Shown here: positions 48,595-59,800 of the stretch, piece by piece
How the letters are laid out: every line of letters begins with the position of its first letter
Numbering within the stretch: position 1 is the first letter of the stretch
Origin: Bolinopsis microptera
Taxonomy: Eukaryota; Ctenophora; Tentaculata; Lobata; Bolinopsidae
Assembly: GCF_026151205.1 (NCBI RefSeq)
Contig: NC_087080.1
Coordinates: 7,792,797 to 7,856,796 of the forward strand
Length of the DNA: 64,000 nt
Direction of reading: 5' to 3'
Translations under genes and position numbers: made by a program
The notes under the pieces: model-generated
Told to the model about the DNA's origin: nothing
Database searches by the model: none
What the model saw: only the letters and a program-made list of their open reading frames with translations

Positions 48595-49893
48595 TCAAGA
48601 AGGTGCACTGCTAACATTACCAGAGCTAGCTTTATGAGAAACAGGGCACAACTGATCTGCAGAAGCTGGTAAAACACTACTGGGGCACAGATCCTTCATA
48701 TAATGCTTATCACTATGATGTTTCTCCTCCGATGTTGCTGTCCTCTCCTTAAACGCATACCCAATCGCCAGGAAACCAAACAAAATGGGTAAATACACCA
48801 AACTGAATCTGAACAGTTCCCTTGCAGTTTGTTTGTTGGGAGACTTGTAGAAGTTCCAGGCTAGATACGTAAAGTACGTGTTCACAACCACACTGTAGAA
48901 TGAGAAGGAGCAGTGTGAGATGCCGGTGAAGGGGATAGCCATACAGAGAGGGATGAGCGCGGCGGTGTTGCGCAGTGAGACACGTGCGTTCAGCGCTACG
49001 TCTGTAACGCTCATCATGTTGTATCCCGCACGACAGTAGTCTTGACGGACGTTGAAACTCAAACTGTTGAAATGAGGAAACTGCCAGAAGTATATTAGTG
49101 CGCAGAGGGCCAACGCGCCGGAGTCTAGCGTCCCACTTGCAGCTGCCCATCCCATTGCAGGGGGTATAGCACCGACAATAGAGCCCACCCAGGTATTAGC
49201 TATAGTGTATCTCTTCATAGTGGTGTACACACCAGCATACAGAACAATGTTAGCTAAACCAAGTGCTGCAGTCAGTGGGTTGACACAGTAATACAACATA
49301 CTGGTACCCAACACAGCGCTGGTAGCGCTAAATGTTAGACAGTGCAGCGGGGACACCAAGTGCCGCACCATCACCCTCTGCTTACACCGGTCCATCTGCG
49401 CATCAAACGGCGCTTCCATCACCTGATTACACGCATTAGCAGCCGCAGAACACAGGAATGTTCCCGCAGAGAGTGCAGCGAATGAGGCTAAAGTTCCAGA
49501 AACTGGGTTGAACGCGAACCCAGCCATAGCGGTCATCACTACCAATGATGTCAGTCTTGATTTAGATAACTGTAAATATATGGTGTGTAGCTCTGATGCT
49601 TTGACATTCCTTTCGAACCAGTAACTTGAGGTGAGCGCATTTTTCTTGGTGTCCTCTGGGTTCACCTTCACGTCTCTCTGAATTTTTCTTAAGATTTGAC
49701 TGAGATTTATCGCTTCTTCAGCTCCTTTAGCACCATCTTTAGCACTTGTAGCACCTTCTTTAGCGCTTGTAGCACCTTCTTGATACGTTATATCATGGTG
49801 ATTGGTGTAAAGTTTAGGTTTGGATGTGTTGGAGTTATAGAGACAAGAGTAGGGTATCTGCCGAGGGGTCACCAAACATCGCCGAACAATCAT
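48595..49893 (-). CDS. COX10: Protoheme IX farnesyltransferase, mitochondrial (haem O synthase)
   Basis: An uninterrupted ORF of 432 codons. COX10 adds a farnesyl group to haem B to make haem O, the precursor of haem A in cytochrome c oxidase, in the mitochondrial inner membrane. The first prenyl-diphosphate/Mg-binding motif is NQVMEAPFDAQMDRCKQR, and the second conserved loop is TTMKRYTIANTWVGSIVGAIPP. FWQFPHFNSLSFNVRQDYCR is also typical of COX10. The N-terminus (MIVRRCLVTPRQIPYSCLYN) is basic and Ser/Arg-rich, consistent with a mitochondrial presequence. Residues about 40-60 contain a short imperfect repeat (GATSAKEGATSAKDGA). Seven to nine hydrophobic segments follow. The single-exon structure stands out beside the intron-rich neighbours and could reflect retroposition or intron loss. 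The length fits the family. Confidence 0.95.
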   Translation of the reverse strand: MIVRRCLVTPRQIPYSCLYNSNTSKPKLYTNHHDITYQEGATSAKEGATSAKDGAKGAEEAINLSQILRKIQRDVKVNPEDTKKNALTSSYWFERNVKASELHTIYLQLSKSRLTSLVVMTAMAGFAFNPVSGTLASFAALSAGTFLCSAAANACNQVMEAPFDAQMDRCKQRVMVRHLVSPLHCLTFSATSAVLGTSMLYYCVNPLTAALGLANIVLYAGVYTTMKRYTIANTWVGSIVGAIPPAMGWAAASGTLDSGALALCALIYFWQFPHFNSLSFNVRQDYCRAGYNMMSVTDVALNARVSLRNTAALIPLCMAIPFTGISHCSFSFYSVVVNTYFTYLAWNFYKSPNKQTARELFRFSLVYLPILFGFLAIGYAFKERTATSEEKHHSDKHYMKDLCPSSVLPASADQLCPVSHKASSGNVSSAPS

Positions 49894-50878
49894 CGCCTGG
49901 TAATCATCGCCTCACTGTCATCTATCACCTGAAAAAAACCGGTTAAACATTCGTGTTGTTTTGGTTATTTAACTTGGAGCGATAATTGCAGAAATTTCAT
50001 CAAGAAGCCAGGTCGGGAGTGGTAACAGCTCCATAATCAGTGATGACGGTCTAATTTAAATCTCAGCGAAATATGGCACAGTTTATCATCACGTTTCAGA
50101 TTTTGTCAAGCAATGATAAACACCGTTACTGATTATAAAATCAAATAAATGTTATAAATGAGCGCTTACTACATACAACGTTTGTGAATTAACATTTAAA
50201 GATATTTACAGCAAGTACATAAGCAATTAAAAACGCATTGTCTTCTATATATTCCACGTAAATTTCAGACATTTTGTGTTGCCCGTGTTGTTATCGGAAG
50301 CTAAAACATTTTTTAAACTCTAATAATAGTCGATACTATACGAGGGGCGGTGGCACACTTCAACTAAGTTTAAACTGGCATACAACGAAGCTTAGATTCC
50401 CATGGGGGCATACATCAAAGTTTAAAACCATGACGGACCACAAGGACATAACAAATCACTCCACTCGGTTTTACCACTGACCATCATCATGGATCAGTGT
50501 GGTTTGAGGTTTGTCTAAAATCGAATTTTTACAGGTCACAACTTATGGGTGATTTTTAAAGTATCATGTCATCATATAACTGAGCATTCTTTTAGATTTT
50601 GATTAAATCTGGGATAAAAAACAGGAAACGGGTACTGAGCAGGTGTAATAGACTACATAATTTATCAATATGACAATAGCAAGATCATTTTTGACACCAA
50701 AACTATTATCTTACAAAAGATCAATAATATTCAACTTTCACTTAATCATCTCTCTAGAAAATATTGTGATAAATCATTTTGCTGTTATATTATATATAAC
50801 CGACATGAATAACGATAAAATCCACCAAAAAAAACTGATTGCTAATGTAGCAGAAGCATAACATTCCGCCAAGATTGA
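49894..50878. other. Intergenic region between RETREG-like gene and COX10; no gene seen
   Basis: AT-rich sequence that should include the RETREG 3' UTR and the COX10 promoter. No open frame with recognisable features lies here. Confidence 0.4.
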
Positions 50879-53800
50879 TCATATTCTAGGATTAGCCTGT
50901 CCACCTGACAAATTTTTGATTTTCCCGGTGAGCCGCTCCCTCAAGGAAGTAGCCGACCCAGTGGACGATATTGACTCCTCCATCTCCCCCTCCGCCGCGC
51001 GTATCTCCTCATCACTGATAACGTAAAACTCAGTGTCCGTGGTGGCCACACTGTTCACGCTTTGTTGTGATGGCTCTTTTACTCTGCGGGGGGACGCGGA
51101 GCTAGTTCTCGGTTCAATGGGAGGCGTTGGGAACATGACCTGTTTGCCGTCGAGTGTGTCATCACGTGATGTGATGGTGCTGTGGATGGCGGCGCTAAAC
51201 TCTGGAAGTGATCTACCGTCCATCTCCAGGTCACTATCCTCCTCGTCCTCCAACTCCTGGTCCTCCTCATCACCTGACTCAGTAACCGCGTCCAGGAGGT
51301 GCATGCGCTGCGCCCCACCCAACGTGAACTCAGTACCTGTTCCCATGGAGTCCAGTGTAAATGTCCTGTCCTCGTCGTACAACATTGAGGGGTCTAAACC
51401 CGCGGCCAGGGTCATAGTCCCCTCGTATTCTAGAGTATCCAGTGTGTCCTTTCTCTCAATAGACGGAAACTCCAGATCAGCATTAGAACCGAGAGTATCA
51501 ATTGTTCCAGTCCTACTTTTAACAGGTACCACTGCTCCATCGTCAACATCATCAATATCATCAATACCGAAATCACTGTCCGATTCAGTAGAATTAGAAG
51601 CCTGAGCAGCAGAGGGGGCAGCCAGTGGAATGTGTTCCTTATCGAGCTGCTGTTTCCGAGAGAACCATGTAGTGAGACCATCCCCCCAGCGGAGTGTCAT
51701 AGCTGACGGTAATCCGCGGAGGTAGGACATGGTTGTGGAGCGCTGGGTTGCTGGTTCGGACAAGGTCCCGTCAAACTCAGTTATGTCTGGGTTTTCTGAA
51801 AATAGTGATCATGTTAGAATATTATTGAGCTTGAAAACTTTGAAAACTCGTACAGTATTCCTATAAGTAAACCCGAATTGATATGTAGTATATCGACACG
51901 GAAGCCCTGACAAAATGCAGGCCTTATTTACTATTTTTCGTGTCACATAGTTCATAGTTACTGTAAAGAACCCTTCAACAAAATCCTAAAAAGACGGAAA
52001 TATAACACATACAAGCACACATAGAAAGGTAAAGATTATGTCACTGTCAGCGGCATAGAACAATGTAGACAGTAGATGAGTAGACACTGGTGAACAATGT
52101 AGAGTGTAGTAACATATGAACAAGGTAGTAACATGTGTAGACAATACAATAGAATAAGAGCATGATCTGTGACTAATGCAGACTTATTAATATATACTGT
52201 GATTAGCTGCAATATGAGACATGTGGCCTGAACAATACCAGAGTCCAGACAGGTAGGATTATGAGATTACAGGTAAATGTGTTACAAAGGCAGCCATATA
52301 TTTGACATTTTAGACTTTAAGCTAGAGAGAAGAAAGAGGATACATGTAACAATTTACCGTACAGTAACTCTCTCTAATTTATCTTGATGTTAAGACTTGG
52401 TTTCCTCTCTATAATCAACTGAGATTCTCTTTCTCTCCTCCTTTTCTGACTCTTTATTGTTTCTAATATCTCTAGCTTCAGTTCCGGTTTTGCTCCAGGG
52501 TGAATTGTAGCGTAGTGGATACCCATAGCACGCATCTTGTATGACTCGAAGTGCGGGTTGGCACAAGTTCTCCAGTGTTCGTAGAAGCGCTCAGAGATCT
52601 TACGATGAGTTTCTCCGATGTAAGTAGCGTTGCAACCGTCTACCAAACACGTTATCAGGTATATTAACCCTTCTGTTGAGCAGGAACCATCCGCAAGAGC
52701 GGGACAGGTCAGGCACATCTGTTTGGTACATGCCCTGGTTGGGTTTTCAGCGGCAACTTTTGGACTATTTTCTGGGTTTTTATCGTCAGTTTTGGAGCAT
52801 TTTGGTGGGTCATCAATTCCTGGTTTTTCAGACTCGGAAGGAGGCCGAGGGACTTTGGCAACGGGTTTTCCCAACAATTTAGAAGACTTTGAAAGACTCG
52901 GGGAGCCCTTACATTTTGTAGATGGAAGTTTTCCGGTAACTTTTTTGGATTCCTTTTTTACGCTCCCTTTTTTAAGGAGCATAGTTTCTTCATCTTTATT
53001 AGTTTTTTGAGCAGCTATCCTGGACGATCTACGAAGCCTCGGTTTTTCAGGTTGACTTGAAGTTACCACAGGTAAATCAGATAACTTTGCCTTGATGGGT
53101 ACCTCTTCGACGGATTTAATAACCTTATCTCCCTCAGTCACCAGCTGCTCTGAAGTTTGTGTCCCAGCATCAGCCTTTATCAGTACTGAACCCTGAACTA
53201 GGTGATCAGTCGAGTCACCACCAGTCTTTGTCAGTGCTGAGATCTGAACAAGGCTAGAAGTTGATGTAGCAGCGTCAACTTTCTCCTGTAATCTCACAAT
53301 CTCCTGTTGTTCCAGCTTCATTTCAATAATCTCATCACCTGATGTCACCTGCTCATCACAGGTGCCATGCATCTTCCCGTCACCATCACACCTATCACCC
53401 ACGGTGATGCTATTGTCACCGGGTGGGAAAGCAGGAGGGGTTGACTCCAACTCGTTACACTTCAAAGCCTCACTTGACACGTGATCATTTGGAACATCAT
53501 CATTCAACGGTCCGTCAACATTTGGAATTAGATTGTCCTGGATTTCTTCTATCTGTAGTCTATGATGTGGTTCAGCAACTCGCTTTCGGTTCTGCTCGGA
53601 CAAGTTACTGAGACTTATAACTGAACTTCTTAATAGCTCTAAAATGTGCCTGGCCTTGACTCGAACAGTTCCATTTCCTTGCCAGGTAATTGCTACGTCT
53701 TTAGTGACTGCAATTTTGAGTCTCGAATAAGTAAAAGAAACAGGAACTATCAAGAAGTTTCCAAGTCTATAAAATTGAAAAACGTGCACACAATAAAGTG

Positions 53801-56800
53801 TTACAGCTGCCGTCATCACCTATGTTAGAATTTCATCAGCAATTTCTACTCCTAGCTACTCAGCCACAACACCTGTTGCAGCCATTAATATGACCGAGAG
53901 TAGGACATCCTCTTCTTTGTCTCAGAGCAACGCTTTTATAAATGAACTTGCACTCGCGGAATTAAGATCACATTACATATCGCAGAAATGACACGGACAT
54001 TGCAGAATGCTAACTTATTATACTATCTACGAAAATGCGACTAATCACTTATCACAGGGGAACCAGCCAGCCGCCACACGATTCATCGTTTATAGTGACG
54101 TAATCACGTGATTTATAGTGACCATGACGTAATCACTTGATTTGGCTTGTTCAATGAGGACTAATTCAAATGAATAATTCATCTAACTAATATTAGGATT
54201 AGAGAACTTGTGCAGCAGCCAGCAGAGATTCTACTGTTAATACTTTTATTATTCTGTTAAATGTTATTACAGATAATTCTCTGTAGTGCTCAGATGTAAT
54301 TTGCACTGAATGTAGAAAGTGCAGTTACAATTTCCACTTAAATAAAGAAAGTGCCCAGTCGTAATTTCCACCGAATCTAGAAAGTGCTCACTTGGTCGGA
54401 TTCCTGACATACCTGGTCCTCCATCAGTTTCCGTGTCGGGTGGGGAGGAGATAGCGTTAACGATGGCCCTGTACACACTGTACAACATGTACATTGACAT
54501 ATTGAACACGCCAACTATCTGAAATTGTACAAAATATCAGTGATAAAGTATACAAGAAGTGATAAAGTATATAAAAAGTTACATGTACATATTAAACCCG
54601 TGTTTATTATACATTTGTGGCGTATTATATGTCTAGTACCGCTATTATTGGTTTTACAATTCTATTTACTAACTCGCGATATATTTAAATGTACAAACCA
54701 ACTACATAAACTACACATATTATGCTATTTAGTTAGATAACATAATGAAGATAGTGACGTGTATAACTGTCTAGATTCTCTCGTGTCCTCAAATAATATA
54801 TCACTCTTGTGAGTATGCATTTTATTATATGTGAGGCTATATTTGAGGCTATAAGTGAGGCTATATTTGAGGCTCTAATGATGTAGTTTTACGAAGATTT
54901 CAAGCCTTACGTAGTGTTTCCCTTCATGTCCAAAAGCAATCTATTCTACTATATTTATTATAAACATGAAGAGGATACCCCGCTTGTTAACTGTAGCGCA
55001 CTAATTGTGTGTCAGTTTGGCTATAATAAACATAAGCAGCAGACTCTAAATAAGCAGCAGTCTCTACTGGCAGATAACTGCCAGACAAATTCCAGGTTAT
55101 TACCAGAAAATTGGATATCATATTGCTGCAGCTGGTGGCAGTTGTGAGTAGATTTACGTGATTATAAGCAACCACCGAACAGTGAAATAAATTATATTAC
55201 AAAATAGGTGAGGCTTTTAATAAATTTACATGTTACGCTTGCAATAGAGAGTCCAGTTTTCAAGTTAACGTTAAGATTTAGATGGCTCACTTAAATCTTT
55301 AATGTATAATATGCAAATTTAAGGTATCTGTTATGGTATGATTGGTATTTAAATTAAAGCGACCAAGTAAAAGGAATTTTATTTCCTGCTCTAGAGGCAC
55401 AAAAGTTTTTATAGCTCTACAGTTTTTCGGCTCTATAAAGCCAGGGAATCGAGAAGCTCTTGATGAGAAGCCTTACATTCCACTGCGCGCTCTTGAGAGG
55501 CTTTACGTGTATATTTTACATTTTATTACGTATTATATATGCTCAAAGAGCATTATAACTTACACACGCCTGCCTCCGCCTTGCAGACAACATTGAGATG
55601 TTCATGATTCTTTACTTAAAACTTCTGCCGCTTCATCTACATATATCATGTTATATTTAATGGTATGCAGCTGAACGTGAGAAGTATTTCATTCAAAATT
55701 TTACGATTCACTGGTGAGAGCTACGACTGCTTTTGTCTAGCCTTTATATGAGTTTGAATTGGAATTTCATGCGTTCAAAATTGTCACTTTACTGCGCAAG
55801 GATGCCCCTTTATTTAAAATAACAAAATATTTACAGCATGTTAGGTTTACTAACTGCATAATTCATTAAGCTATTTAAGTATGTAACTTGATAATTTATA
55901 AGTAACTTTGTAAGTAATATCATATTTATTATTCATACGCTAGAGATTAAAGAAAGGAAACAAGCCCGGAGCAAATTCATTGTGCAGTTAGTTGTGTTCA
56001 CTAATGCGTGGAAACAAAAAAGTAAGAGTAGTGGTAACCAGACTAATCAAGTAATTTAAGTAACTTTAAAAGTTATTTAAAAGTAAATAACAAGTTATTT
56101 GATTTAAAGTTATTTATTTGATAAGTTATTTATAAAGTATTTACCTGCTCCTGAGTGACTTTCTTGTGAAGCTGATTATGTTTTATAGCTGGGAAACAGA
56201 AGAGGAACCAAAATAGCAGAAGTAGGGTGGTAGTAGTAGCCAAATAAGTGAGGATTATCGTCAACATCGCTACTGTTGTACCTGAAAAGAGGACATGAAA
56301 TTCAATTGTAACTCAATCATGGTTCACATTATGTGTGATTTGCAATTGATTATCATGCCGTTTATTAATGTTTCATTTGATTAACATGTCGGTTATTGTT
56401 CCGCTTATTCATTGTGTCTTATCGTTACAGCTCACAGTTAGTGTTCGGGACCAATGTTTTTGGCTCATGATGTGTGTTATATCCATTTTTGAAGAGTAAT
56501 AAAAAAGGATTTTATGCAGAAATACCTACTTATTGAGGGTGGGCGAGTCATATTTCAGTAGCCCTTGATAACATTACTGATCACTGATAATATGATTTGT
56601 GGCCAATATTTGAGTTTGGCCCTGAACACATCCGCAATCAAGCTGAACTTCCAGCCCACACCCTAGAGTGCACTAAGACAGCATCAACATGATAACATGA
56701 TATACTAATTCTAGTAGTCTTAGAGGCTACATTGTCTCCCAGAAGAATTAGCGTCATTTATATGGGTTCACAAACTGGCTATCACGCCAAAAATCAGCAC

Positions 56801-59800
56801 TACTTGACTTTCAGCCATTTTTATTATATTTTTATTAGCACTGTTAATTTCACAATAATACAGTCCTTTAATTCTACATAACATATAAATTGTTTGTTTC
56901 GTAATTCGTATAAATATTATAATTATGAGAGTATATTTAACGCACGTGAAATAAGCTGCACGCTACATAACAGCTTTAGTTTTAAAACTCTCCAAGCATT
57001 TGGCATGCGACTAAATGTGTTTAAAACACAGCCTAGTTCTTACAGCACTGTAACAGTTAGCAGTTAGCAGTTAGCCAATTATTTACTGATCAGATAATTA
57101 GTATAATTATCTAATTATCTAATTAGAGATTTAGGAGTTAAGGCCAGAGGGGGGGGGGATAAATGGCACTTTTCTAGTTTTCACATATTTGATAATAGCT
57201 GCTGGAGACAAACAAGAAGAAAAAAACCAGATCAAAATCTGACCTTGCGTTCCTGAGATATCGCGCGCTAAATTTTGAGGTTTACCTGTAATTACATGTT
57301 GAACTGGATCTTTAAACGGCTGTAACTTTTTTGACCTTTCGATTCCTTAGTTGAGAAAACCGGCCACTCCCTGATCTTGAGGTTTGGTACAGTGGTTCCT
57401 TAGACAATTATCCTCATTTATTATGTGAGCGATTTTTGTTATTTGACTCGGTTCTTGAATTATGAGGTTAACTATGTCAAAAATTCGGAAAATTTAGCTG
57501 GTTAACCTCATAATTCGAGAACCGAGTCAAATAAAAAAAATCGGTCACATAATAAATGAGGATAATTGTCCAAGGAACCACTGTACCAAATCTCAATATC
57601 AGGGGGTGGCTGGTTTTCTCAACTAAGGAATCGAAAGGTCAAAAAATGTGTTTTGAGATAGATGCAATTTAGTGTTTTCAAAATTTTGAATATTCACTGG
57701 AATGTATCACAGTTCGTTAGTTAGGACTTTTTATAAACTTAATAACGTTTGCTTGATCAGACCTGGCCGTCCCCTAAATGATTTTAGCTACTTTCAGTAG
57801 TTAATTTCCTTGTATTGTAAAAAATGAGGTTAACCAAGACTTCCTGTAAACACTAACTACTTAAAATTTGGTTGTTAACCTCGCTTTAGACCATATAACA
57901 CTGGGATTGGTTTATCAATATGTTATTATATATGTAGTAAAACATTTGCACAGTATAACGATTAAGTTTTTGAGGTTAAAATATAATTGATTAGTCAGGT
58001 ATTCAAAAAATGAGAGGTTAACCTCATTTTTTAGCCATTTACGGGTAAAATCTTCTACTAAAATATGGTCAGTTCGAATCACCTTTGTCACGTGATTATA
58101 GTTGTAGGCATTGTGATACCAATAGATACCTCACTTCGATATTGTGGTACATTACATAAATAAGAATCGTATGTATATTCCCTACGGTACCAAAATGTGT
58201 TGGTTAACCTCATTTTTTTCATTTTCCCAAGATAAAAGAAAGTCAATCAACACGTCATCTATTTAGAAATGTGTATACCGTAAACTTACGATGAAAATAA
58301 TAACTCTATCATTTGATCTATTCTCGCTATATCTAAAAGACGAGGTTAACCTCATTTAATCACGTTTGGATATTACTTTTTCTGACAATTATGAACCTAA
58401 AATTTAGAGTTTACATTTGCTGACCGAAATAACAAAAAATTATGGCGTGTAATAAAATATTAACCTCAATTTTATTAACCTCAATGTTGTATAGTCAATT
58501 TTGTGAAAATCGGTTAACCTCAATTATAAAATAAAGTTAATCAGCTACAAATATGTGAATAGCGGCAATGTTTTTGTCATTAAAAATTAAATCGATTTAG
58601 AAAATAATATTTTGGTAGAATTTTTTGACCCCTTACCCCCCCCTCTGGCCTTAACTTACAAAGGGCAAAGTAGAACTGAGCCAATCCTTGCTGGGAACTG
58701 TCGCGGATGTTGAGGAACACGTTACACAGACTGTTGAAGCTATTCACCGTGAATTGGGACAATTCTTCTGACCCTGAATGGAATGGAATGTAGGTCCGGG
58801 TGGGCGACAATTGACCCCCCGACAATTGACCCCCCGACAATTGACCCCCCGACAATTGACCCCCCGACAATTAACCCCCCGACAATTAACCCCCCGACAA
58901 TTGACCCCCGACAATTGACCCCCCGACAATTGACCCCCGAAAATAGAATTTAATACAATTAACCCTGACCCTGACCCTGACCCTGACCCTGACCCTGACC
59001 CTGACCCTGACCCTGACCCTGACCCTGACCCTGACCCTGACCCTGACCCTGACCCTGACCCTGACCCTGACCCTGACCCTGACCCTGACCCTGACCCTGA
59101 CCCTGACCCTGACCCTGACCCTGACCCTGACCCTGACCCTGGTCCCTGACCCTGACCCTGACCCTGACCCTGACCCTGACCCTGACCCTGACCCTGACCC
59201 TGACCCATGACCCTGACCCAGGAACAGCTGTCCCTGACCCTGACCCTGACCCTGACCCTGACCCTAACCCTAACCCCAACCCTAACCCCAACCCTAACCC
59301 TAACCCTAACCCTAACCCTAACCCTAACCCGATTAATTTACCCCAGTTTAATTACAATTGTCGGGGGGTCAATTGTCGGGGGGTCAATTGTCGTACTAAG
59401 CCCTAGATTTCGCGACAATTGACCCCAGTGTAATTACATAGAGGGTCAATTGTCGGGGGGTTAATTGTCGGGGGGTCAATTGTCGGGGGGTCAATTGTCG
59501 TACTAAACCCTAGATGTCGCGACAATTGACCCCAGTGTAATTACATAGGGGGTCAATTGTCGGGGGGTCAATTGTTGGGGGGTCAATTGTCGGGGGGTCA
59601 ATTGTCGGGGGGTCAATTGTCGCGGTACCGTAGGTCCGGGTCTACTGAAGTTTTAAAAATGTGTGGCATTTGCGGCAAATTCTTTGTTTAAGTTTCAAGT
59701 ACGTGTTTAAATTGTAGGTAACACTTAAACACTGGTGTCACCATGTAAAATGACGTACTCAAATATCTCATAAAATGTTAAAAAGTTGAGCGGCTTTTCG

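Noticed and set aside
51033-51605. 190-codon plus-strand frame opposite the last RETREG exon
   Set aside because: It is the antisense shadow of a Ser/Asp-rich coding exon and has no independent features.
58744-59291. Open frames encoding long Gly-Gln, Gly-Ser or Arg-Val dipeptide runs
   Set aside because: They are simple translations of the CCCTGA hexamer array and the GACAATTGACCCCC minisatellite in an intron, not genes.
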